A stretch of 64,000 nucleotides of DNA from the NCBI GenBank assembly GCA_045531905.1, contig JAZSEY010000027.1:118942-182941 (forward strand), read 5' to 3'. Positions 8,348 through 15,498 of the stretch are shown here, one piece after another. Made by a program: the position numbers and the translations under genes. The number at the start of each line of letters is the position of its first letter. Position 1 is the stretch's first letter. The notes beneath the pieces were generated by a model. The model ran no database searches and had not been told where the DNA came from. It saw only the letters and a list, made by a program, of their open reading frames with translations. The DNA comes from RGIG6919 sp045531905 (GTDB taxonomy: Bacteria; Bacillota; Clostridia; Lachnospirales; Lachnospiraceae).

Positions 8348-9514
8348 ATGCTCAAATTATTAAAGCAGGAATGGAAAATTTATTTGTTCTTTGGAATTGC
8401 TACCAGTCTGCTCATATTGTGGCAAACGCATACAGATATCTTCCAGTTTGTGGAGTACCATGGTGATGGTATGTATGAAATGGTAAATCAAGGAGCAAAT
8501 GGAGCATATAGGTATTTGGCGTATTTTGGGAGTGATATTTACACATTCTTACGGGGGACATTTTTACAGATTATATGCTGTTCGTTTTTGATACAAAAAG
8601 GAATGCGTTATTTGGTAGAGACCAACCATAGTGGAAGAGCATACATTATGTCACTACCCTTAAAAAAGAACGATGCCATTAAATTGCATTTTGCCATGGA
8701 CGCAATATTATTGCTGGTGTATGTGCTGGTGTATTTGATTTATCTATACATCAATATGCAAAACTTGTTTTTTAAATATAATATGGAGATTCCATGGGGC
8801 GCATCTTCATTAGTAGGTATGGGAATCACCATATATGCATATATCCTGATGATTCTTGGTGGAATGTATGTGGTAGAAGCTGTTTTTGTAAATGGATACA
8901 GTAAAATCATCATTATGCTGGGAACTGCATATCTAGTGGATCTTAATCTTTGGCAGTGGTTGTCCAGTTATCGTGATAATAAGTTTTTGCAGAATATATA
9001 TGGTTTTTTGAAACTGTATTTACCTGCAAACTATCATTATGTAGTGGATAAATGTGGACCTTTTGACAATGTAGCAGAGATAGGTTGGCAAATTGAATGT
9101 ATTATGCCACCATTGTATCTCAATGGAAATCTTGCTCAGATAAATGAAAAAGCAGATTTGTTTAGTGACATTTGGGATTATGAGGGATTTTCCTTGTTAT
9201 ATAATTACTCGAATATCAGTAATTATATAGGATATGCATTTGCATATGCAATCATTGGTATTTTATTATTCTTGTGGGCAAAGTATATGGTTGAAAAGCG
9301 TGAGGCTTGGAAAGATACTACATACTTTGAGTTTGCTAAATATGTGTGGAGTGGTTTCGCCGTAATCACACTCTTCTTTCTTATGTATGAGTTAGCAGAA
9401 GCTATTTGGCATAAGGCATTGGTTGTGGCAGCTTGTGTGCTGTTATATGTACTGATAATTTGGTTGATGAAGAGAGACAATTTAAAAGAAAAAAAGAAAG
9501 TACATGAAATATAA
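8348..9514 (+). CDS. ABC-2 type membrane protein (cassette 1, second permease)
   Basis: The 388-residue membrane protein starts one base after the previous stop behind GGGAGGTG. It has a first hydrophobic segment at about 11-27, a large polar loop, clusters at about 108-190, and two or three C-terminal segments (about 295-375). The two dissimilar permeases and the single ATPase suggest a heteromeric exporter. It is the last gene of cassette 1; the next promoter begins 13 bases after its stop. Confidence 0.82.
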   Translation: MLKLLKQEWKIYLFFGIATSLLILWQTHTDIFQFVEYHGDGMYEMVNQGANGAYRYLAYFGSDIYTFLRGTFLQIICCSFLIQKGMRYLVETNHSGRAYIMSLPLKKNDAIKLHFAMDAILLLVYVLVYLIYLYINMQNLFFKYNMEIPWGASSLVGMGITIYAYILMILGGMYVVEAVFVNGYSKIIIMLGTAYLVDLNLWQWLSSYRDNKFLQNIYGFLKLYLPANYHYVVDKCGPFDNVAEIGWQIECIMPPLYLNGNLAQINEKADLFSDIWDYEGFSLLYNYSNISNYIGYAFAYAIIGILLFLWAKYMVEKREAWKDTTYFEFAKYVWSGFAVITLFFLMYELAEAIWHKALVVAACVLLYVLIIWLMKRDNLKEKKKVHEI

Positions 9515-9527
9515 TTGAAAATCACTA

Positions 9528-9556
9528 TTGACAGCACCGCATGTCGGTGCTATCAT
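9528..9556 (+). promoter_or_regulatory. Promoter of GntR/ABC cassette 2 with a dyad in the spacer
   Basis: TTGACA (9528-9533), 17 bases, TATCAT (9551-9556). The whole 17-base spacer is a perfect inverted repeat, GCACCG-CATGT-CGGTGC (9534-9550). A protein bound there would block polymerase, so it is a good candidate operator for the regulator encoded just downstream. Confidence 0.8.
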
Positions 9557-9655
9557 TAGCTCATAGGTTGATTACTCAACTAACTAACCAAATAACATTT
9601 GCAAGTGATATGTGAGAGGTTATGTACAGACCTTTCAAAGAAATGGAGTGATGAC

Positions 9656-10021
9656 ATGATTATTGATGAAAAATCTTTGACTCCTATTTTTATACAGGTA
9701 AAGGAATGGCTGGAGGAAGAGATATTGAAAGGACATATCTTAGAGGAGGAGCAGGTGCCTTCTACTAACCAGTTTGCATCTATTTACCAGATTAATCCTG
9801 CAACAGCAAGAAAAGGTTTCAGCCTTTTAGTAGATGAAGGGATTTTGTATAAGAAAAGAGGGATTGGCATGTTTGTGGCAACCGGTGCAAAGGCACAGAT
9901 TCAGAACCGTGCAAAGGAACGATTTATTAATGAATCCTTATCTGCATTATTAGCAGAGGCCAAGAATCTGGGGATGACAAAGTCAGAAGTGATTCAGATT
10001 TTACAGGGGATTGAAGAGTAG
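9656..10021 (+). CDS. GntR-family (YtrA-type) transcriptional regulator
   Basis: A second small GntR regulator of 121 residues: winged helix at about 10-75 (QVPSTNQFASIYQINPATARKGFSLLVDEGILYKKRGIGMFVA) plus a short helical C-terminus. The start chosen is the ATG at 9656, where GGAG lies 7 bases upstream; a start at 9599 would add 19 residues that do not fit the family. It differs clearly in sequence from the regulator at 6015, so the two cassettes are not a recent duplication. It is the first gene of a four-gene unit and probably represses it through the promoter dyad at 9534-9550. Confidence 0.9.
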   Translation: MIIDEKSLTPIFIQVKEWLEEEILKGHILEEEQVPSTNQFASIYQINPATARKGFSLLVDEGILYKKRGIGMFVATGAKAQIQNRAKERFINESLSALLAEAKNLGMTKSEVIQILQGIEE

Positions 10022-10038
10022 AGCGAGGAGGAACATTT

Positions 10039-10911
10039 ATGGTAGCGATAGAGTGTAGAGAAGTAACAAAGAAGTTTCAGAATGTAACTGCACTTTCAAA
10101 CTTTACATGTAAGCTTGAAAGCGGAAAGATTTATGCATTGTTAGGCAGAAATGGAGCAGGAAAAACCACTCTGATGAATTGCATATGTACAAAGTACATT
10201 CCAAACAGTGGTGAGGTGTTAGTATTAGAGGAACCTGCCTATGAGAACGAGAAGGTGTTGGATGAAATTTGCTTTATGAGTGATGAGATACCAGCGTTTG
10301 AATTAAAAAAGGCAACAAAGATATTCGAATATGCGGCAAGTGTATATCCAAAATGGAATCATGAGCTGGAAGAAAGATTGATTAAGTTGTTTGAGTTGGA
10401 TACAAACAAAATTTATAATGCCCTTTCAAAGGGCAAGAAAACTGTTGTCAGTATTATTGTTGGACTTTGCAGTGGATGTGAAGTGGTGTTGTTTGATGAG
10501 ATTTATTCAGGACTGGATGCGGTGGCAAGACAGCAGTTTTATGATGTGTTGTTGGAGGAGCAGGAAGAGAATCCAAGAACGATTATTTTATCCACACATT
10601 TGATCGAAGAAATGTCCAGTGTATTTACAGATGTGGTGATTATGGATAAAGGTGCTCTTTTATTACAGGCGGATATGGAAACGGTACATGACAAAGCAGT
10701 GAAATGTGTTGGCAGAGCAGATATGGCTGACAAATTGCAAGGCAAGAATGTGCTTCACGAAAAGAAAATGGGAGCGCTTTCAGAATATGATATCTATGAC
10801 GGTTTTACGGAAGAGGAAAGACAGTCATTAACCGAACAGGGATTTAGTTTTTCGGCTATGGATTTACAGGAGTTATTTATTGCCATGACAATTGATAACA
10901 CAGGAAATTAG
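10039..10911 (+). CDS. ABC transporter ATP-binding protein (cassette 2)
   Basis: The 290-residue ATPase has Walker A GRNGAGKTTL (about 35-44), a degenerate signature ALSKGKKT, Walker B VVLFDEIYSGLD (catalytic Glu kept, but Ile-Tyr in place of Pro-Thr) and an H-loop STHLIEE. AGGAGG precedes the ATG. The degenerate signature resembles the YtrB/YtrE-like ATPases found with YtrA-type regulators. It is followed by two membrane proteins and lies 17 bases after the regulator. Confidence 0.92.
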   Translation: MVAIECREVTKKFQNVTALSNFTCKLESGKIYALLGRNGAGKTTLMNCICTKYIPNSGEVLVLEEPAYENEKVLDEICFMSDEIPAFELKKATKIFEYAASVYPKWNHELEERLIKLFELDTNKIYNALSKGKKTVVSIIVGLCSGCEVVLFDEIYSGLDAVARQQFYDVLLEEQEENPRTIILSTHLIEEMSSVFTDVVIMDKGALLLQADMETVHDKAVKCVGRADMADKLQGKNVLHEKKMGALSEYDIYDGFTEEERQSLTEQGFSFSAMDLQELFIAMTIDNTGN

Positions 10912-10922
10912 AGGTGATGACG

Positions 10923-11420
10923 ATGGAATTATTGATGGGAAATCTATTAGTACTATTGGTTACTTTTGGTTTAATTGGCTTTGCGTTGTTATGGATTAAG
11001 TTTTATGATGGTGCATTTCGAGAGGTGTTTTCTTTCTATAGAAAAAGAAATTTGCGCTATGAATGGACGGTGGTTGGTTGTCTGATAGGGTTAGTGAGTG
11101 TGGTGGTAATTGGACTATACTATGGCATACATATACTGTGTGATTATAAGTCACTCCCATGGTACAGCGTATTGTTTGTTGTTATGGTGCTTTTGTTAGT
11201 GTATTTGGGTTTGCAAGCAACAAGTATTAATAACAGTGTGATTTTTGCACTTGCACTTTCTATGTTAGTATTCATATTACCTTTTGCATTATCCTTGTTG
11301 GTGTTATATCAAAAGGTTTTGTTGGACCAATATTGTTTGGGTGTGACAGTTATATGCCTACTTCTAAATATCATTTCATTCATAAGGCTGATTCCACACT
11401 GGAAAAAGGGGGATATGTAA
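10923..11420 (+). CDS. Membrane protein of cassette 2 (small subunit)
   Basis: The 165-residue product has about four hydrophobic segments (near residues 5-25, 48-70, 80-100 and 108-150) and no recognisable family motif. I start it at the ATG at 10923, which has AGAGGTGA upstream; GTG at 10914 and ATG at 10917 are in frame but too close to that ribosome-binding site. It is sandwiched between the ATPase and another membrane protein, so it is probably a permease component or accessory subunit. Confidence 0.7.
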   Translation: MELLMGNLLVLLVTFGLIGFALLWIKFYDGAFREVFSFYRKRNLRYEWTVVGCLIGLVSVVVIGLYYGIHILCDYKSLPWYSVLFVVMVLLLVYLGLQATSINNSVIFALALSMLVFILPFALSLLVLYQKVLLDQYCLGVTVICLLLNIISFIRLIPHWKKGDM

Positions 11421-11421
11421 T

Positions 11422-12159
11422 ATGGGTAACAAGACTGTGTTTTATAAAATGCTGAAAACAGATATGCTCAATATGCTTTTATTTTGTATTGGTTTTAGTT
11501 TTTTTGCTGGGATTATAACAGCAGCCATAGGTGATGAATTGATTGCCTTCGAAAGCTATTTTGCAATTGTCATCATTTTTTCGAACGGAGGCTTGCAGAG
11601 TTATGGTGCAAAGAACAGATACTTTAACTTTGCTTATTCCAGAAAACGTTTTTTCAAGTATCAGAGTATTTTAGTGCTATTTCGGGCTGCTTTAATAGCA
11701 ACGATACATACAGCAATCAGATTGGTTTGTTACGATAGCTATGTAAGTAGTTTTATAGAAGAAACGGAATACACCATTGATATGTATCAGCCTGTTCCGG
11801 TTATCGAATTGTGGGTATTTCATTGGCTTGTATACATTGTGTTATTTTTGTATTTGTTGGTATCCAGTACTGCTTTGGTGTCCGTGGTGTCCATGCCAGA
11901 AAATGATACCCCTGTGATTCAGGAAAGAAAAGCAAACAGGAAGGCAAAAAACAGGTTGTATCGATTTTTCACTTATATAGGAATTGGCGGATTGGAATTT
12001 ATCGGATTAGTGGCAGTAACGGTAGGCATGATTTACATTTATGAGGCATTACTAACGCATGAGTTTGCTTGGAGACTAAGTGCGATGGCGGTTGTGCTAG
12101 CAGCGGATGTGGTTCTTTATTTTATTGCAAAATATCGTTTTTCTCCGAAATACATTTAG
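11422..12159 (+). CDS. Membrane protein of cassette 2 (large subunit)
   Basis: The 245-residue protein has two hydrophobic segments at the N-terminus (about 15-60), two in the middle (about 125-155) and two near the C-terminus (about 185-240), with a basic stretch RKANRKAKNRLYR between them. It starts one base after the preceding stop, behind a G-rich Shine-Dalgarno (AAAGGGGG). No conserved family is recognised; context points to an ABC-2 permease subunit. A short A/T-rich hairpin (12160-12176) right after its stop may end the unit. Confidence 0.72.
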   Translation: MGNKTVFYKMLKTDMLNMLLFCIGFSFFAGIITAAIGDELIAFESYFAIVIIFSNGGLQSYGAKNRYFNFAYSRKRFFKYQSILVLFRAALIATIHTAIRLVCYDSYVSSFIEETEYTIDMYQPVPVIELWVFHWLVYIVLFLYLLVSSTALVSVVSMPENDTPVIQERKANRKAKNRLYRFFTYIGIGGLEFIGLVAVTVGMIYIYEALLTHEFAWRLSAMAVVLAADVVLYFIAKYRFSPKYI

Positions 12160-12205
12160 AAAAATGCACATTTTTTACAAAAAAGTAGGAGCTTATAAAA
12201 TTTCC

Positions 12206-12234
12206 TTTATTTTTCGATATTCTTCATGTATAAT
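12206..12234 (+). promoter_or_regulatory. Promoter of nfnAB
   Basis: A perfect TATAAT (12229-12234) lies 50 bases upstream of nfnA, with a weak TTTATT 17 bases before it (12206-12211). Confidence 0.6.
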
Positions 12235-12283
12235 AAACACATCTGTGCAATAAATGCATGAAAGGAAGATGAGGTAATACGTT

Positions 12284-13105
12284 ATGTATAAGATTGTGAG
12301 TAAAGAATCGTTAAATGCTTCCGTAGAGCTCATGGAGATTGAGGCTCCTTATGTAGCGAAAAAGTGTGAAGCAGGTCAGTTTATTATTGTCCGCGTAGAT
12401 GAGGATGGTGAAAGAGTTCCTCTTACAATTGCTGATTATGACAGAGAGAAAGAGACTGTTACTATTATTTATCAGGTAGTTGGTTATTCTACAGAGTTGC
12501 TTTCAAAGAAGCAGGCAGGTGATTATGTTCAGGATTTCGTAGGTCCTTTAGGTCAGCCAGCTCCACTTCATAAGGTAAACCACGTAGTTGGTGTTGCCGG
12601 TGGTGTAGGTGCAGCTCCATTATATCCACAGCTTCGTAAGCTTTCAGAGATGGGTGTAAAGGTTGATGTTATCATCGGTGGTAGAAGTGCTGAGTATGTA
12701 ATTTTAGCTGAGAAGTTCAAAGAGTTCTGTGACAATGTATATATTGCAACAGATGATGGTAGTCTTGGTACAAAGGGCTTTGTAACAACTGTGTTACAGG
12801 AGCTTGTAGATAAGGGAGAACAGATTGATGAGGTAATCGCTATCGGACCATTGATTATGATGAAGAATGTGGTTGCGCTTACCAAGCCTCTGAATATTCC
12901 TACAAATGTTTCCTTAAACCCAATTATGATTGATGGAACCGGTATGTGTGGTGGTTGTCGTGTTACTGTTGGTGGCGAGACAAAGTTTGCCTGTGTAGAC
13001 GGTCCTGATTTCGATGGTTTCCTTGTTGATTTTGATGAATGTATGAAGAGACAGGGTATGTTCAAGGAAGAGGAACATGCATGTAAGATTGGGAGAGGAG
13101 AGTAA
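12284..13105 (+). CDS. nfnA: NADH-dependent reduced ferredoxin:NADP+ oxidoreductase, subunit A
   Basis: This is the small flavoprotein of the cytoplasmic electron-bifurcating transhydrogenase NfnAB, which couples NADH, NADPH and ferredoxin pools. The 273-residue protein has a ferredoxin-reductase-like FAD domain (RVPLTIADYD, about 46-55), an NAD-binding motif GGVGAAPLYPQL and a C-terminal [2Fe-2S] loop DGTGMCGGC...FACVDGP that shows three Cys and a nearby Asp, the mixed ligand set described for NfnA. GGAAG precedes the ATG. The gene lies 2 bases upstream of nfnB. Automatic pipelines often call it a sulfide or dihydroorotate dehydrogenase-like protein; the partner gene favours NfnA. Confidence 0.85.
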   Translation: MYKIVSKESLNASVELMEIEAPYVAKKCEAGQFIIVRVDEDGERVPLTIADYDREKETVTIIYQVVGYSTELLSKKQAGDYVQDFVGPLGQPAPLHKVNHVVGVAGGVGAAPLYPQLRKLSEMGVKVDVIIGGRSAEYVILAEKFKEFCDNVYIATDDGSLGTKGFVTTVLQELVDKGEQIDEVIAIGPLIMMKNVVALTKPLNIPTNVSLNPIMIDGTGMCGGCRVTVGGETKFACVDGPDFDGFLVDFDECMKRQGMFKEEEHACKIGRGE

Positions 13106-13107
13106 TC

Positions 13108-14496
13108 ATGGGAAAGAATATGAGTTTAACAAAGGTAGCAATGCCTGAGCAGGACCCAAATGTCCGCAATAAAAACTTCAAAGAAGTAGCACTTGGCTAC
13201 ACAAAGGAAATGGCTATGGAAGAGGCAACAAGATGTTTGAATTGTCCTACAAAGCCATGTATGAACGGATGTCCTGTAAATGTACCAATTCCTGGATTTA
13301 TCGAGAAGGTAGCTGAGGGTGATTTCGAGGCTGCTTACGAGATTATCACAAGTGAGAATGCACTCCCTGCTATTTGTGGTCGTGTATGTCCACAGGAGAA
13401 TCAGTGTGAGGGTAAGTGTATCCGTGGTATTAAGGGTGAGCCTGTTGCTATCGGTCGTTTAGAGAGATTTGTAGCAGATTATCATATGGCGAATACCGTA
13501 TCTGCAAAGCAGGATATTCCTTCTAATGGCAAGAAGGTTGCTGTAGTTGGCTGTGGCCCTGCAGGTATCACATGTGCAGGCGAGCTTGCAAAGAAGGGCT
13601 ATGAGGTTACTATTTTCGAGGCACTTCACAAGGCTGGTGGTGTACTTAGTTATGGTATTCCTGAGTTCCGTCTTCCAAAGGATTTGGTTGCTAAGGAAAT
13701 CGAAAATGTAGAGAACCTTGGCGTTAAGATTGAGACAAATGTTATCGTTGGTCGTTCAGTAACGATTGATGAGTTAATGGCAGATGGCTATGAAGCAGTA
13801 TTCGTTGGTAGTGGTGCAGGTCTTCCACGTTTCTTAAATATTCCTGGTGAGAACTTATTAGGTGTTTACTCTGCAAATGAGTTCTTAACCCGTGTAAACT
13901 TAATGAAGGCTTATAAGTTCCCAGAGGCTCCAACTCCTGTTAAGGTTGGCAAGAAGGTAGCTGTTGTCGGTGCCGGTAACGTAGCTATGGATGCTGCCAG
14001 AACTGCAAAGAGATTAGGTGCTGAGGAAGTATATATTGTATACCGTCGTGGTGAGGATGAGCTTCCTGCCCGTGCAGAAGAAGTACATCATGCGAAAGAA
14101 GAGGGCGTTATCTTCAAGCTTCTCAACAATCCATGCGAGATTCACGGTGAAGATGGCTGGGTAAAGGGTATCGAAGTAATCAAGCAGGAGCTTGGTGAGC
14201 CAGATGCTTCCGGCAGACGTTCTCCTGTACCAGTTGAAGGTTCTAATTATGTGATTGATGTTGATACTGTTATCATTGCAATCGGTCAGAGTCCTAACCC
14301 ATTGATCCGTCAGACAACTCCTGGTTTGGATACACAGCGTTGGGGTGGTATCATCGTAGATGAGGATACTATGAAGACAAGCAAGGATGGCGTATATGCC
14401 GGTGGTGATACCGTAACAGGTGCTGCTACAGTTATTTTAGCGATGGGTGCTGGTAAGAAGGCGGCAAAGGCTATCGATGAGGCATTAAGCAAATAA
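13108..14496 (+). CDS. nfnB: NADH-dependent reduced ferredoxin:NADP+ oxidoreductase, subunit B (GltD-like)
   Basis: This 462-residue subunit carries the bifurcating FAD, the NADPH site and two [4Fe-4S] clusters. The N-terminal cluster domain shows CLNCPTKPCMNGCPVNVPIP and AICGRVCPQENQCEGKC; the FAD motif is VAVVGCGPAGITCAGELAKKGY (about 142-163) and the NADPH motif VAVVGAGNVAMDAARTAKRLG. The C-terminal YAGGDTVTGAATVILAMGAG is the family's FAD-pyrimidine segment. Annotations as glutamate synthase small subunit reflect shared ancestry; no large GltB subunit is nearby, and pairing with nfnA decides the call. The intrinsic terminator that follows is fused to the next gene's ribosome-binding site. 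Confidence 0.88.
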   Translation: MGKNMSLTKVAMPEQDPNVRNKNFKEVALGYTKEMAMEEATRCLNCPTKPCMNGCPVNVPIPGFIEKVAEGDFEAAYEIITSENALPAICGRVCPQENQCEGKCIRGIKGEPVAIGRLERFVADYHMANTVSAKQDIPSNGKKVAVVGCGPAGITCAGELAKKGYEVTIFEALHKAGGVLSYGIPEFRLPKDLVAKEIENVENLGVKIETNVIVGRSVTIDELMADGYEAVFVGSGAGLPRFLNIPGENLLGVYSANEFLTRVNLMKAYKFPEAPTPVKVGKKVAVVGAGNVAMDAARTAKRLGAEEVYIVYRRGEDELPARAEEVHHAKEEGVIFKLLNNPCEIHGEDGWVKGIEVIKQELGEPDASGRRSPVPVEGSNYVIDVDTVIIAIGQSPNPLIRQTTPGLDTQRWGGIIVDEDTMKTSKDGVYAGGDTVTGAATVILAMGAGKKAAKAIDEALSK

Positions 14497-14517
14497 TTAT
14501 TCATAAAGTGAGAAAAG

Positions 14518-14554
14518 ACTCCATACCTTAATATATAAGGTGTGGAGTTTTTTT
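14518..14554 (+). terminator. nfnAB terminator overlapping the next gene's ribosome-binding site
   Basis: ACTCCATACCTTA (14518-14530) pairs with TAAGGTGTGGAGT (14536-14548) with one G-U pair, followed by seven T (14548-14554). GTGGAG in the 3' arm stands 7 bases before the ATG at 14555 and is the only candidate Shine-Dalgarno of that gene. Confidence 0.88.
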
Positions 14555-15352
14555 ATGGAGCAGATAGTAATAGGTAATCCCAAAGTGCAGATTATGGAAC
14601 AACCTACGAAGGACAGCGCGGTAGTGGATGAAATCTTTTATGGAATGGAACTTCAAATTAAGAAAGAACTGTATAATGGGTGGTTGTGGATACGCACTTA
14701 TTATGGATATGAAGGATATGTGCGAAAAGAAGAGGTTGAGTTTGTGGAGCATAATCATGAACGCAGGGAATTTGTGATTGCAGCTTTTGCGGATGTGTTT
14801 TCGGAACCCAATATCCATGCCAAACGATATCTTACATTAATGCGAGGGGCAATTGTCACCGTGCTGATTCGGGAAAGTAATGGTTATACAGAAATTCGAT
14901 TATTAGATGGTAGAACCGCATACATAAAAACAAGTCAATTACAACCTATGGAACAGAAGTATTTATCTGAATTACAATTAAGATTGGCAATTATAGAAAA
15001 TGCAAAGAGATACTTGGGAGTTCAATATCGATATGGTGGGAAATCCCCAGTAGGAATTGATTGTTCTGGCTTATGCTTCATGGCATATCTGTTAAGTGGA
15101 GTTGTGATTTACAGAGATTCGAAAATTATGCCGGGATATCCCGTAAAAGAGGTTGCTAAAAAGGACTTACAGCCCGCGGATTTAATTTATTTTGAGGGGC
15201 ATGTGGCATTGTACATAGGTGAGGGGAAATTTATACATGCAACAAATCAGATTGGGGCAGATAGAGTGGTAATGCAAAGTTTGCATTCGGAAGATGAAAA
15301 CTATAGGAAAGATTTGGCAGGACGAATTTTACACATTGGAAGTATATTTTAA
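14555..15352 (+). CDS. NlpC/P60-family peptidoglycan endopeptidase with SH3-like repeats
   Basis: The 265-residue protein has two SH3-like segments (about 3-63 and 72-130) that usually bind cell wall, and a C-terminal NlpC/P60 domain (about 140-265). The catalytic residues are visible: Cys170 in GIDCSGL, His216 in EGHVALYIG and His228 in FIHATN. The family cuts D-gamma-Glu to diamino acid bonds in stem peptides. No signal peptide or membrane anchor is seen, so it may act in the cytoplasm on recycled muropeptides, as YkfC-type enzymes do, or leave by another route. The start at 14555 is set by the GGAG that lies in the upstream terminator stem; GTG at 14540 is in frame but is inside the hairpin. 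Confidence 0.87.
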   Translation: MEQIVIGNPKVQIMEQPTKDSAVVDEIFYGMELQIKKELYNGWLWIRTYYGYEGYVRKEEVEFVEHNHERREFVIAAFADVFSEPNIHAKRYLTLMRGAIVTVLIRESNGYTEIRLLDGRTAYIKTSQLQPMEQKYLSELQLRLAIIENAKRYLGVQYRYGGKSPVGIDCSGLCFMAYLLSGVVIYRDSKIMPGYPVKEVAKKDLQPADLIYFEGHVALYIGEGKFIHATNQIGADRVVMQSLHSEDENYRKDLAGRILHIGSIF

Positions 15353-15416
15353 TAGGTAAGTTTATACTTTTTTTATAGTATTTCGCTTGTGTAATGGTTA
15401 GATTGGTTTTATAATG

Positions 15417-15452
15417 AACGAGGATTGGCAATTGCCGGTCCTCGTTTGTGTT
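15417..15452 (+). terminator. Terminator of the NlpC/P60 gene
   Basis: AACGAGGA (15417-15424) pairs with TCCTCGTT (15439-15446), with an inner GGCAATTGCC palindrome, then TTGTGTTTT. Confidence 0.8.
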
Positions 15453-15498
15453 TTAGATATATGTTACATAGAATCATTTAAGAAAGGAAACAGAGAAA

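Noticed and set aside
12568..13065. 165-residue minus-strand ORF inside nfnA
   Set aside because: Shadow frame of a well-supported conserved gene; no ribosome-binding site or family resemblance.
13108..14496. Call as glutamate synthase small subunit GltD
   Set aside because: No GltB is encoded nearby and the gene is paired with an NfnA-type flavoprotein, so NfnB fits better.
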